Shown here: piece after piece, positions 44,485 to 56,201 of the stretch
Position numbering within the stretch: the stretch's first letter is position 1
Layout of the letters: each line of letters starts with the position of its first letter
Assembly: GCA_009801085.1 (NCBI GenBank)
Contig: VNWV01000002.1
Coordinates: 4,278,001-4,342,000 of the forward strand
Direction: 5' to 3'
DNA: 64,000 nucleotides
Source of the DNA: Lasiodiplodia sp. COLG20
Taxonomy: Eukaryota; Ascomycota; Dothideomycetes; Botryosphaeriales; Botryosphaeriaceae
Notes under the pieces: model-generated
Told to the model about the DNA's origin: nothing
Database searches by the model: none
The model's input: only the letters and a program-made list of their open reading frames with translations
Program-made: the position numbers and the translations under genes

Positions 44485-45430
44485 GATGAAGGAATTGAAG
44501 AAAGCAGCGGGAGGAGTAAAGCGAGAGAATCAAGGCAGCAAGCAGCAGGTAACTGGAGGGTGGCAGAAGAGTATATGTAGGCTGGCCGGGGCGGGTTGGA
44601 GGGGAAATGAGCGGAGGGCAACCCACCTGCACAGGCTGTGGATCCTAATACCAGTCTCTAGGCGCCCCGTGCGTCGTCGGACGCTGCCCAGAGCTTCAAG
44701 GCAAGCGAGACGCGGTGGCGTCAGCGCGGCCAGCCCAGGAAGCCCCGGCCGTGTGGCGCGCAGGCGCGCGCGATCCTCGGGACATCTAGGCGCGCGCAGG
44801 CTTCGACGCGTCGCAACACCAAAACACGATCGCGCATCTGCCGCCTACCTACGCCCGCCGACGCCCACTGGTCTGCCATCCGAGCTTGCATCGCGTCCGC
44901 AAGCGGCCACTGCTCTGCTGCACCCTGTGCTGTCCTATGTCTGGACGATGCTGCCTTTATTGAAGTCCTTTGTTCGCTGGACATGTCAAGGAAGCTGTTG
45001 TATATTTGGGCCATTGTTGCTTCCGCCGTCGCCGTGACTGCCGTAGCGCCTCACTTACGTCTGCATCGCGCCTGCCGCCGCGCTGTTGCCTCTTCTGGCA
45101 GCCGTGCCAGCCTCCGACTTTCGAACCACCCTGCTTGGTGAATCTTGCGGCTGGCCTTCACGTGTAGGTGCTTCTCCTATTGTCCTCATTCACCACCCTG
45201 CTATTCACAACAATTGCTATTGTGTGGCTCAAGCGGTGTTCAGCTTGCTCAAAACTTCGTCGTATCTTGAGCTCCAGCTCCTTTCCTTCCTTTCCTCAGC
45301 ATCATCAGTCGAGTCCTCGAACTGCCTGGCGCAATTCGACATTTGCAAAGCTTGCTCGACCTCCTTCCTCGAATCCAAAATCAACCCCTGCTCTTGCACT
45401 CTACATCAGTTTGACGAGTTGTCTATCATC
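44485..45430. promoter_or_regulatory. Divergent region between GAL10 and the SUN-domain gene
   Basis: 946 bases between two divergent starts. The GAL10 side is GC-rich; the SUN side is pyrimidine-rich from about 45.2 kb, as is common in fungal 5' UTRs. No defined element assigned. Confidence 0.4.
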
Positions 45431-47538
45431 ATGCCTGCTACAACTCGTTAGTTCCTCGCCATCTTCGATTTTGTCCCCTCTCGAATTTCTCTGACTGTCT
45501 TATAGGCTCTCACGCCTCATCGGTTGTTCCCTCCGAAATGGCAACTCCACGCCGCTCAAGCCGCATTGCCTCGCGCACGCCAAGCGCTGCTGGCTCCGAT
45601 GCTGGTTCTGATGCTGGCGATCGTCGTATCAACCGTGCCTCGAAGGCTCCCCCCAACGCCGGTCAGGTTGGCCGACTCACTACCACGCGCCCCGCTACCT
45701 CCAATGCTTATGGCGCTACTGGATCCGACGATCGCTCGTCCGCGCAGCCCGAGATGGTCGAGGCGCCCACCGCTCGCCAGGGCTTTGCAGTCTCATTCAG
45801 GAAGAGCCGTGAAGGAAGCCGTGCCTCTGCCCCTCGCACGCTCACTGAGGACGACAACAACAACAATGTCAGGGTTCCTCCTACCATCCCTGAGGCGCAC
45901 GAGGCTTCCACTGCGTCCAAGGCGCCTAGCTCTATCCGCGCTGCCTCGCCCCGCTCGACTTTCGTCCACCCCCCGGCCTCCAACGAGAGCCGCATGCCCA
46001 GCCCGTCTGCTGCCGGCAACAATGACGACCGTTCAGTCTCCAACGACGGCCACGCGCCTGCCGCACTCAACGACGATGGCCGCCCGGTTTCCCGCGATAC
46101 CAATGAGAGCTCCTTTGCGCCCACCAAGAGCTGGAACGATCTCCGCGAGGCTGCCTTCGTTGGATGGGCCACTTACAGCCCGCGTTGGTACGATATTGCC
46201 CGCCGCATTGTGCGCAACTACCTCGCTCCTCTCACCTCGGTCATTTCGACCCTATCCAAGATCAGTGCCATGGTCATCGGCTTCCTCTCCACCCTCATCT
46301 TCTTCTTTCTTCTCTTCGACGTCACTATCAAGTCTGTGATCCTCCGCAACACAAGTGCCTCGGACTACATGCATGAGCGCTCCTCCCAAATCATCGGCTT
46401 CGTCACCGGCTCTGAGTCCATCTACCAGCCTTTCCCGATCACAGGCGACGTCAACAACATTGGCCAAGTCGACATTGGAATCATGAAGAAGGATCTCGAC
46501 TACCTCAAGGCCAAAATTCCCGAGTTTGTCATGCTCACACACAACCCCAAGACCGGTCGCAACGAGATCCCTGGCCCTTTCTGGCACGCCCTTCGCGACA
46601 ACCTGGCCAAAGAAGGCATTTCCACCGGCGACGTCAAGGACTCCGCTTCGTGGACCAACTTCTGGCAGCACAACAAAGCTCAATTGGACACATACCTGTC
46701 GGATGCTGTCGACGCCAAGGTCAAGAACGCGATCGGAAACAACACGCCTGTCACCAACGACACCTTCATCGGCATGGTGGAGAGTGAATTCAAGCTTCTT
46801 CAGAATCGTGTTGCTGACATGGAGTCGTCTTGGAACAAGAATGTGAACAAGAAGTTCAAGGACCTGGTCGCAACCTTGCCGAAGGGCCAGCTGGAGACAA
46901 TGGCCAACACCGTGCTGCTGGAGAACGCCTGGGCAGCCCTCCACTCGGTCAACTTCTTTTCCAGAGCTCTCGGGGCCGTCGTCGACCCCCACCTCACCTC
47001 CCCCACCATGGCCTCACGTGGTCTCACCAGGAGAGTTCTCCAAAAGCTAACCTGGATCCCCGGAGATCTCCCACCCGCCGCAGTTCTCGTCGGTTGGGAG
47101 GAGCCCACGGACTGCTGGTGTGCGGCGAGGTCTCCGGGGACCGGGAAGGCACAAATCGGGATCGTCATGCCCCACAAGATTGTGCCGGAGACTCTCCTGG
47201 TTGAGCACATCCCTCGGGATGGCACTCTTGATATTGGGAGTGCCCCCCGGGGGATGGAGGTCTGGGTGGAGGTGGAGGATGAGGGGGTCCGGGCGGCCCT
47301 GGGGCAGCCTGAGGACAGGCCGGGAGAGAAGTTCGTGCGGGTGGGGAGCTTTGAGTATCGGGTTGACGCCCTGAACCACGTTCAGGCGTTCAACCTGAAC
47401 TCAAAGCTCCACACCCAGAGCCCGGTGAACAAGGTGGTGGTGAGGGTGACGGGGACCTGGGGCAGGGACTGGGCCTGCTTGTACCGGCTGCGCATGAACG
47501 GCACGCCGGCCGACAACTTCAGCGGGTTCAAGGAGTAG
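45431..47538 (+). CDS. SUN-domain inner nuclear membrane protein (Sad1-like)
   Basis: Two exons, 45431-45446 and 45506-47538, giving 682 residues (MPATTRSHASSVVPSEMATP...). The second methionine at 45538 would give 666 residues. The N-terminal 220 residues are Ser/Pro/Arg-rich and nucleoplasmic in type. A transmembrane helix lies at about 258-281 (MVIGFLSTLIFFFLLFDV), then a coiled-coil-like luminal stretch, then a C-terminal SUN domain (from about residue 470: VLLENAWAALHSVNFFSRAL; LVEHIPRDGTLDIGSAPRGM; ACLYRLRMNGTP). SUN proteins pair with KASH proteins to connect nucleus and cytoskeleton and anchor spindle pole bodies. Codon use changes sharply within the gene: glycine is GGG in 1 of 28 cases before codon 520 and in 10 of 16 after. 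Confidence 0.92.
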
Positions 47539-49186
47539 CGGGCCGGTACGGGCAGTGCTCCAGTCCCGCGACCCAGGGGCCCCAGAAATGTACAGGCGGG
47601 TGTTTTGCTTTTTTTGTTTTTTTGTTTTTCCAGGCCTCTAAAAATGCATAGCGCGGTGTTCTCGGGGGGCAGCGAGGGGCAATGCCCCATCATCGATGTG
47701 CTTTTTTTTTCTTTGCTGCACCAGCAGCACGAATACATGAATGCCACCAACTCCATGAGTACCTTGTGAGATTCGACTATCGAGACTGACGTGACCACCT
47801 GGACAGCATCGTCTACTACCAAATTGGGCAGTTGACGGTTCTTGCCCTACGATTGCTACGGGAGTCTTGAACTCTTACATAGACTAACCCATGTCTACGA
47901 CTGTTTTGTGATAGTTCATGCCGCGACTCGTTCCAAATATATAGGTCAGATTCCAAACTCATCAAAGGAACATCGTATAAAGTTGATGGAGTTCGAAGAC
48001 CCGCTCCGCTATACGTATTATCCTAGTGTAGAATGCAAAGTAGTTTTCCTGACTTCCGGAGCTCAAAGCCTATGCTCGTGCCGAGACCGAATCCTACGAA
48101 GATTTCCACGGCTCTTCTGCTATGACCACAACGTCTAGGCTCGTCTCTCGTCCCACTTTTGCAGACAGTCGCATCACTTACGTGCCTCATCGCCCACAAT
48201 TACGACGTTGCATTCGCTTTCTTGCAGCAGAAAGCCCGCTTACCTCTAGCTTTCTTACGCGCGGAACTTGCCATCACTCGTCACACGACCAACAAAGCCT
48301 AAACACGGTGTTCGCTTCGACGATGGCTTGACTAACGGCTGGGCCTTTCCTCCATAGGCAGCTGAGAACCTCGTGTTCGGAGCCACGTGGAGCCGACGAT
48401 GGTCGTTCGCTTCTAGGTTTCGATTCAGAGGGAACAAGAAAAAAAAGGACCTCGAGCTATTCCTCTCAAAATATGCAAAAGGGTCAAAGTTATGCGTTAC
48501 ACGAAGAATTCATGTAGTAGTAATCCTATGACATTTAAATTTGTTTTTCAAGGGAATATACAGTCTTCTGCTACAAAGAACGGTAAAGCCTCAAAGCAGA
48601 AGACGACTATCCCAACACAGATGTGCTTAGAAACCCCCACTAGCCTCAGCTATTTTTGGCACCGCACAGGACTCTTATGAACGAGACACAAAATCACGGT
48701 GGCAATCAGCCGTGTGATGGGAGTCTACAAGACACGTTACATCAATGATGAAAGAGGTATTTGATTAAAGCCAGCACTGCAGCCCATTCAGACATCACAG
48801 CCTTTCCTCCCAGCATGTCGACACACATGCCTTCCCCCTCTCACTATTCCCCACATCCGTCCACATCTCCATTAAACAACAAAAGGATGAAGGGGAAAAA
48901 AATGCAAATAAAGATCAAAGCCGAGTCTCTTCGAGAAAACTCGCGGGGTAATTCTTCTTTCCTCTTTCCAACCCTCAACGTCAACTTGAGACAGAAAAGA
49001 GTACAAAAAAACAAAAGTACAGATATTACAACCCATAGCTCCGTGAAGAGACGATAAAAAAGCCAGGCATCTCTCGTCCGTCACGCGGAAAGTGAAAGTA
49101 CCAAAAGAAGTGAAACACATTCCCAACACGTTGCAACACATCTTCACACAGATTACGCCGTAACCTCATGAAACCTTCTCCAAGCC
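47539..49186. other. Convergent 1.6 kb spacer between SUN gene and PhoD-like gene
   Basis: No supported gene. The first 100 bases continue the G/C-homopolymer style of the SUN gene end; then come T-rich tracts (47.61-47.72 kb) and AT-richer DNA. A 98-codon frame at 47842 has no recognisable features. Confidence 0.4.
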
Positions 49187-51674
49187 TTACTCGACCTCCA
49201 GGCCCGGCACGCTCAAGCCATAGCCATCCGTGTGGCCCTCAGGATCCTTGGGCGAGATCTCGACGCGGAAGGCGATGTCGAGGCCGTACCTGCCGCCCAA
49301 GCCCGACGCATCCACGCCGCTCGCGGCTGGATGTATGGTACCGCAGCCCTTCTCGCCGTCGTGCAGGGCGCGGCGCGGGTTCTTCTTGGGGTCAGGGGGC
49401 GCCGAGACGGGCTGGCCGTCGGACATGACGGTGCTGGGAGCCGATGCCGTGTAGGCCGACTGGGTCGAGCCGTTTGCCGTTCCAGGCGGAGCGGGCGGTG
49501 CGAGGGAGCCGTTTGCAGTGCCGCCATTGGCCGTGGGCGGCGGGGCCAAGGACGGCGCGCCGTTCGGCGTCCACGATTCGGTGATGATAGCAAAGTTACG
49601 CGAGGGCATGGTGCAGTGGTTCTTGTCTCCAGACTTGTTTCCGACGCCCTTGTCGTCCTTGCCCTCGGCGTTGAAGCCTGGGTCCTTGTCGAAGAGCTCG
49701 AGCAGCGTCTCGTCTGTCTCGTGGTCGAGGTGGTGGATCTTGTTGCGGCGCGCAAGAAGGTTGGCGACCGGCTGCGGCGGGGGCTTGTTGGTAATGGCGC
49801 TGCTGACGATGTTGACCATATAACGATGATCACGCTCAACAGGGATCTGCAGGGCAGGGTTGCTGTAGAAGCGACCGAGAGCTGCCAAGTGCACGTCACC
49901 ACCAAGGATGGTAACACGGACGTTGTTCTGCTTTGCGATCTCTTGCAAGCGCAGGATCAACTCCTTGCGCTCAGCCTTGTGGTGGCGAGCGGTGTAGTGG
50001 TCATCCAAGTCATCCAGCAAGTCGACTTGTCCGTCGAAGTGGTTGAAGAAGCTTCCAGCCAGGCCGAAGCGCTTGTTCATGAAGCGGATGGGGCCAATGA
50101 CCGGGCTCTGGAAGATGTTCTCAAGCCATTGCAGACGTGGGTAGGCAATGGGGACACCAAGAAGGAGAACCAAATGCTTGATCTCTCGGTTGGACGAGAG
50201 CTCTTTGGACAAACGGTTGAACAGAAGATCATACGTTTCAGGGTAATTGACCTGATGGCGAGTACGCTCGGTACGAGCGTCGATACCCAAGAAAGCAATG
50301 CGAGCGCCAAGCTGACAGTAGATAGATCGGCTGCGCTCTTCCACATACGGGCCGGGCTTCGCTCCGATGATGTAAGAGTCCGACTCTGCAGGTTCTTCCG
50401 CAACGAAAGTGTCCTTCAACTGCACAGGATCAGCCGGAGTTCCGTCCGGACCCGGCTCCACAGTCTTCGGGTCATCAGTGGTGAAAGTGCTCTTTGGCGG
50501 AGGAAGATGGTGCTGGAACAGAAGATAGTACCTAGGTAAAACAGGGTTAGCCACATTCCATTTTAAACCGGAATTGGAAAGGTCGAGTGTCTTGCACGCA
50601 GTGTTTCAACGAAACCAGGTACTAGGGAACCAAGAAAAACTGCCGAAGACTCGAGACCTGATCGGCCCGGGGAAAAAAAAAAGGTAGAGGCAGGACTTAC
50701 TTGTGAGCCACTCCACCAATTCCACGGAAGACGGCACAGCGCATGAAGTGGTCGGTGTAGGAACCAAAGCCATCAATGATGTCGTGATCATCCCAGATGT
50801 TCAGCTGGGGAATCTGGCCATTGGCGTCGGCAAACGGCCTGGTGGTGTACCAGCGGATGTAATTATTATAGTAGTACTCGTCGCACTCGGCGCGGAGCTG
50901 CTCGTTGAAGGGGAAGTGCTGGCGCTTCTTCGGGTTGCCAATGTCGGTCCAGGCCTTGAGCGGGCCGTCGACACGCACGCCGTCGTTGTAGATCTGGTCG
51001 CCACCACCAATCATGACATGGAAGGGCTTGTTGGCGTGAATGCGGTTCACGTCGTTCCAGAGGGCGGGGCCGGACCAGGCGTCAACATCAGTGCCAACAC
51101 TGAAGCCATTGCACGAGTGGAAGAGAATGCGCATGGATTGAGTAATTGAGGGCACAGCAAATGCGCGCTTGGTAGGATCACCGTCAATGGTGGCTCCGCC
51201 GACGGGCTTGAGCTTGGGAATCTCGTACTCCCAGCGCGCCTCATAGTCGTGCAGGGGCAGGTCGATGAGGAAGCGCCAGAAGGCCTTCTTGGGGTCCTCG
51301 TACAACTTGAAGCCGTCAAATGAGCGCGTACCGGTGGCCGCGGGCCCGGTGGAGCCGTCGACGGCGCCGATCTCTCTCAGGAGCAGCTGGGGGTGAATCT
51401 GGCCAGGCGTGGTCACGATAAGGACGCTGCCGTGCCAGTTGGGCCTGCCCGACGCGACGGCGCTCATCTGCCTGTAGTTCAGGAGCGGGCCGCACTGCAC
51501 CTCCAGCACGCCCGACGTGCTCACAAGCTGCGGCCCCTCGCCGACACCATGTGCTCCGCCCTGAATGGTATGGCCTTCGGTCGCGGCGGAGTGCTGTGGC
51601 GGGGGATTGAAGCCAAGCTGGTCGGCGGCGGCAGCGGCAGCTGCGCCAGTGGCGGTGTCGTGCTCGGCGGACAT
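49187..51674 (-). CDS. PhoD-like metallophosphatase
   Basis: Two exons, 51674-50701 and 50531-49187, giving 772 residues. PhoD-family metal-ligand motifs are visible: GGGDQIYND, NIWDDHDIIDGFGSYTDHFM and TILGGDVHLAALGRFY. Arg/Tyr-rich RWEYEIPKL and ARIAFLGIDARTERTRHQV sit between them. Unlike bacterial PhoD there is no Tat signal; the protein begins with an Ala-rich low-complexity segment and ends with a Gly/Pro/Ala-rich region and GRYGLDIAFRVEISPKD. Fungal members are usually cytosolic or membrane-associated and of unproven substrate; phosphodiester or phosphomonoester hydrolysis is expected. Confidence 0.9.
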
Positions 51675-54370
51675 GGTGGCAGTGTCGCGGAGGGGTAGGA
51701 ATTAAGGTCAATTACGCGCAAAACAACAAAGGGTATCCTGAAGGACGGGGCGAACCTGAGCGCCCGGGGTATCTCAGAGGGGGGAGGGAGGGAGGGGAAG
51801 GAGCGGGAGACTCGAGCAGAGCAAAGCAAGGTGTGGCGCGGGTTTGTAATGAGCGAATGGCGAGCGGTGTTTGGAGCGTGGGCGGGAGAAGGGATGCGCC
51901 AAGCCGGCGGCGATCGGTGGAGGTCGTCATCAGGTTTCAGTTGGCGCCACCAGCCCCCGGAAGCCCAGCCGCCAAAAGTGAGCTTCGCCTGCGTCACGAC
52001 GAGCTTGTCGGGGCCTCAATCGGCCAACGATCGCCTGCGTTGGGTGCGCGCAGCAGGCGCACCGCCGCCACCGCTGCTGCATGCCTCAGCTGCTCAGGGT
52101 CCCGGGCCCTTGGTGCTGCTCGCTGTTCAGCCACAGGTTGGGCTGTGCTCCGCCCATCTCAGACCACCACTCACCACCAATCTCCCTCCCTCCCCGCCGC
52201 GCCCGTCCCGCCAGCTTTCCCGCGCGCAGAAGCCTGCTCAAAGCTGCCTCACCGGCCTTCCTTTTCATCCACGTCATGGAAACGCCACCGGCCAATCATA
52301 AGCTGCATTATGCTGCCGTGCGGGCCGACTAAGCGAGGCAGGATAGGGCTGAGAACGCCAAGAACGGGAAACGTGCGCCAAGACCACGTCCGCTGCCTCG
52401 CTACCATTGGTCCGCTGCAACACACTATCCTCGTCGCACACGATGAAATCAGGATGCGCGCAAACCTGTGCCTGGCGAGTCGTGCGCTCTCCTTAACCGA
52501 ATCAGACTGCCCCTCATCGTCCGCCGTCCTGTTTTTCTACTCGTACGTATCTACGACAGCTATCAGAATCGAAGACACGAAAGCCAATTAGCGTAGTTGC
52601 CATCATCCAGAGAGCTGGCCGAGTCAGCCAAGTAAAGCGTCAGCGAGGCATATGCATGAGCTAGCTGTGTATCGGGAAGACGACGCACGCTAACCTCCAA
52701 CTGAAAACAGGAGATTCGCCAGCTGTTGCCTTCGATTCTGTACATTCACGACGTGCTGTTCTCACATCAGTAAATGTACACCTCTTCAAAGGAGCCTTTC
52801 ATAATGAACCACATCGTCTTCACATGGTGGAGAGCGACCACAACCGCTATTTCCTTGGCACCTCTCACGTTGTTCTCTCACAAGACAGCTTGAACAAAAG
52901 AGCTTCAGGCACCTTGATGACAAGACCTGGATGACTGGTAACACTTCTCAGCGTCATCTTTGGCCCCAAGGGAAGCCAGGTGCAGGTGAATAGGGGTTGT
53001 AACGCGTCTGCTGCTAAAGCTTAATACTGTTCCATCCCAGGAAAAAGTATCATTTGCGCTTATCTAGTCCAAGAACTACAGGAAGGAATGGTTTTCTCTA
53101 CTCTTTTTGCAGTAAATGGACAGCAAAGAACCGCCCCCAGGTATTTAAGCGTACGGTGGCATAGGCACAAAGTATAAAGTCCGACCTAGCTGCATATATA
53201 CACGACGAGCTTGTAAGCAAGGCAAAGCTGCCATCTATGAAACCTCGGCCGTCTCTTACCGGACCTCTTATCTTCATTGGCATCACAGAAGATTATTCAA
53301 GAAGATGTTGATGAGCCCCCGCCAGAAGACCAGGAGAAAGCGACCTGCGAGATCATAATAACTGTGAATGTTCTTCCAGTGCCCACTGCAACACCTTGTG
53401 CTGCAGCTGAAGATAGGCTGATAATATCCAAGCACTTCACTCAAAAGAACCCCTTTTCACTTATATTCTCTCGAAGGTGACTGAAAAAGTCCAAGCTTTG
53501 AATTGAATTTCTCTGTGTCCGGGGAATACGATAATATATTGGTCTGTACAACTCTTAGCAAAAACTAGATATCTGTAAGCTTTTAATTCAAGTAGCCCCA
53601 ACCGACACCGTTGCCCTCGTGCACTTCTCCATCCAAGAGTAAGTCTCATGCTTTTTTTTTTTTTTTCAAACACACAGAGCTAATAAAGGGACATATTTCT
53701 CCAGAGTCCTGAGCACTCTTTATTCTTAACTCCTCAGACAGCTCGTTTTGATATCAGCCTGGCCTACTTTGCAACTATTAACACGGCTGAGGTATCTCGT
53801 CCATATAATTTAGCTAGGATTTGCATGATCGGACTTGAAAGGACGCCGTGTTATCCACGAACTATAGATTGGAAAACGCCTAAGCCATCGTTGTCGTGAT
53901 CATAACTTAGAAAGTCAGTCTTGCATACAAGGTAACAACATGGAACACATCGACCTTCTTGCCCAATCTTCCATTCTCCACTTCAACTCCGCAACGTGCA
54001 AGAACCCATTGTAGAAATGGAAAAATGTAAATCGAAATAGAAAAATTGTGACATGATGTACAGGCATTGTAACGGCCTTGCCTTCATACCCTCGCAAAAC
54101 ATCCAAACGTGCTTAATTTAATCTATCCCGCCGACAGACCCGCGCCTATTCTGTCTCTTGCCATCAATGGATCGCGAGATCTGTTCTTCCTTCCCCCGGA
54201 CCGCCAAACGCCTACCGCCGCTTCGCCCAAGATTCGCACAAGCATGGAAAGAAACTCGGATGTGCAGTGCAGACGAAGACCGCTGCCTACTCGCAGCGTG
54301 CTTTTCCCACCGCCTTCAGAATACGGTTGTCCGGATCACATATGAATGCGTTGTATAGGATTAGATCTGT
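51675..54370. other. 2.7 kb region without a supported gene
   Basis: The first 600 bases, upstream of the PhoD-like gene, are GC-rich. The rest, to the next gene's stop, is AT-richer with a 15-base T tract at 53652-53666. I saw no domain, long terminal repeat or inverted repeat. Confidence 0.4.
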
Positions 54371-55302
54371 TTAGACCTGTTCGGCGCCCCAACCGGCGTC
54401 GGCGTCGCGCATGTTCGCCGGGGGCTCGATTGACGGAATGTACTCGAGAACGATGTAGCCGACACCGACGATGCCGATGATGGTGCCGGGGACGTACTGG
54501 AACCAGCGGTCGGCGAGGATGACGGTACCGACGAAGACGTAGACTGGCGCATCCCAACTGGTCAGCCTCCCGGAACCACTCCTCCGTACAAATAACAAAA
54601 ATCATAGCGGAGAAAAAGGGAAAATGGCAGGACTTACAAACACCACGTCCCAGGAACGAGAACATGAAGGACGCATACTTGGCCACTGGCGGCGGGATCT
54701 GGAATTCGAGACCGGCGGTCGCGGCGCCGAAGAGGATTAGGTAGACGCCAATGATGACCTCCTTCCTACAGACGGCATCAAACCGTACATCAGCAAACTG
54801 CACCTTGATTCTCCGAGTCCGCAGACGTTGTACAGGCGGCTTGCTGCTGCTGCCGCCGCCCGCGCAGCACCTTCGGGACAGAACCTCGCGTCTACAGAGA
54901 CCATCCTTCCCGCGTGCCCCGCAGGGCTTGTCCGAGCTTTCCCAGCTGCACGTGTGCACAGCTCGGGTGCGGGTATAGGAAGGGTAGGAGAGAGTAAGGG
55001 CTGGGAGAGAATTGCGTCTTACAGGCCGATGGGGAAGAACTGCGCGATGCCGCCGAGGACCATGAAGACGCCAACGGCAAGGTTGACCATGCGGCTATGT
55101 TCGTCATCATCTTATTAGCACAGATACCTCGAGAGAAGCGAGCGCAGAGAGCGGGTTATGGTGTAATGCGCCGCGGCCAGCACCCGCTCGCGGCTGCCTG
55201 GAGCTACGTAGAGCTCTGCTCGCACGAGCGCGCGTGTGGATGCGCATTAGAGGGAGCGGGCTGGGAGTGAGGACAAGCTTACAAAATGTCGGAGAAGTCC
55301 AT
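54371..55302 (-). CDS. TVP15: COPI-associated Golgi membrane protein (Tvp15-like)
   Basis: Four exons, 55302-55283, 55094-55023, 54765-54638 and 54543-54371, giving 130 residues. Four hydrophobic helices: RMVNLAVGVFMVLGGIAQFF, then EVIIGVYLILFGAATAGLEF, then YASFMFSFLGRGVFYVFVGT, then VPGTIIGIVGVGYIVLEYIP. The cytosolic tail IEPPANMRDADAGWGAEQV is highly typical of fungal members. The family (COPI-associated/Tvp15) localises to late Golgi membranes and functions in vesicle trafficking; the mechanism is unknown. The first coding exon is 20 nt. All introns are short GT-AG and the frame is kept throughout. Confidence 0.87.
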
Positions 55303-56201
55303 GATGGGCGTAGGATGTTTGCGGTGGGGATGCGGAAGATGGTGGGATCGATGATCTGGTGTTGGTTGCGGCGCGCGCACTGAAGAAGGTTGAGGTGATG
55401 TCGGTGCTGCGCTGCGGTCCGCGAGGGAAAGGCAAGCTCTGTGCTCTCTCTCCAGAGTGGCTTCGCTGCGGAAAGCCAACCGGCCAAGGGGCCGTGCGTC
55501 ATGAGCTTGCGACACGCCCGAGCCAGCCCGCCGGCCCCTTCTCCACGCCAAAGTCGTTGCCGCTACTTTGCGCGGCGCGTGCCCAAGCCCCGGGCAATCA
55601 CATCAAGCAACAACATGCATCGCTGCTTTGCATCCCTGCATATACAAAATGAGATCTGCGAGGAAACGTATGCATCTTTCCCACCTCTCAATTAAAAAAG
55701 TGGCAGCTTGTGTGATGGTCGGCTTGCACCGTTCCGTCTGAACTCCATTCCCTTCCCAGCCACCATCGCCGAGCCACAGATACCTCCCGGATCATGTACT
55801 TACATCAATGCCCAAAGCCAGATTTTGTCCCCCATTAGGCCGCATCAATAACCCCAGAAGACACTACTATTCTGGCTTCCCGTATATGTACGCCCGTCTC
55901 CAGCTCCGAAAAAACAATGTGAGAGAGCGAATGTGGTATAACTTGCTAAAAGGAGAACAGATCAAAACGCCAAACTGATGCTACGTCATCTCTATGCCAG
56001 CATTACACTCACACTTGCAGTAATAGAAACAAACACGATCGTGATCGTGGCAGGACCGAAAAAAGAAATAAAGAACCAAATCTCGAGAAGAGGAAAATGC
56101 ACCGCTCTGAAAGTCTGAAACCACCGCTCCGCTCTTCGCTGAACAAAAACAGGGAGATGAATGAAACCGGGAGAGAAAAGGAAAACAAACCACCAACCAA
56201 C
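55303..56201. other. Spacer between TVP15-like and TAO3-like genes
   Basis: It holds the promoter of the TVP15-like gene and the 3' UTR of the large morphogenesis gene. No gene recognised. Confidence 0.5.

Noticed and set aside
49232..50539. 435-codon plus-strand frame antisense to the PhoD-like gene
   Set aside because: Same cause: a shadow of a strongly biased coding frame, low-complexity Val/Arg/Asp-rich translation.
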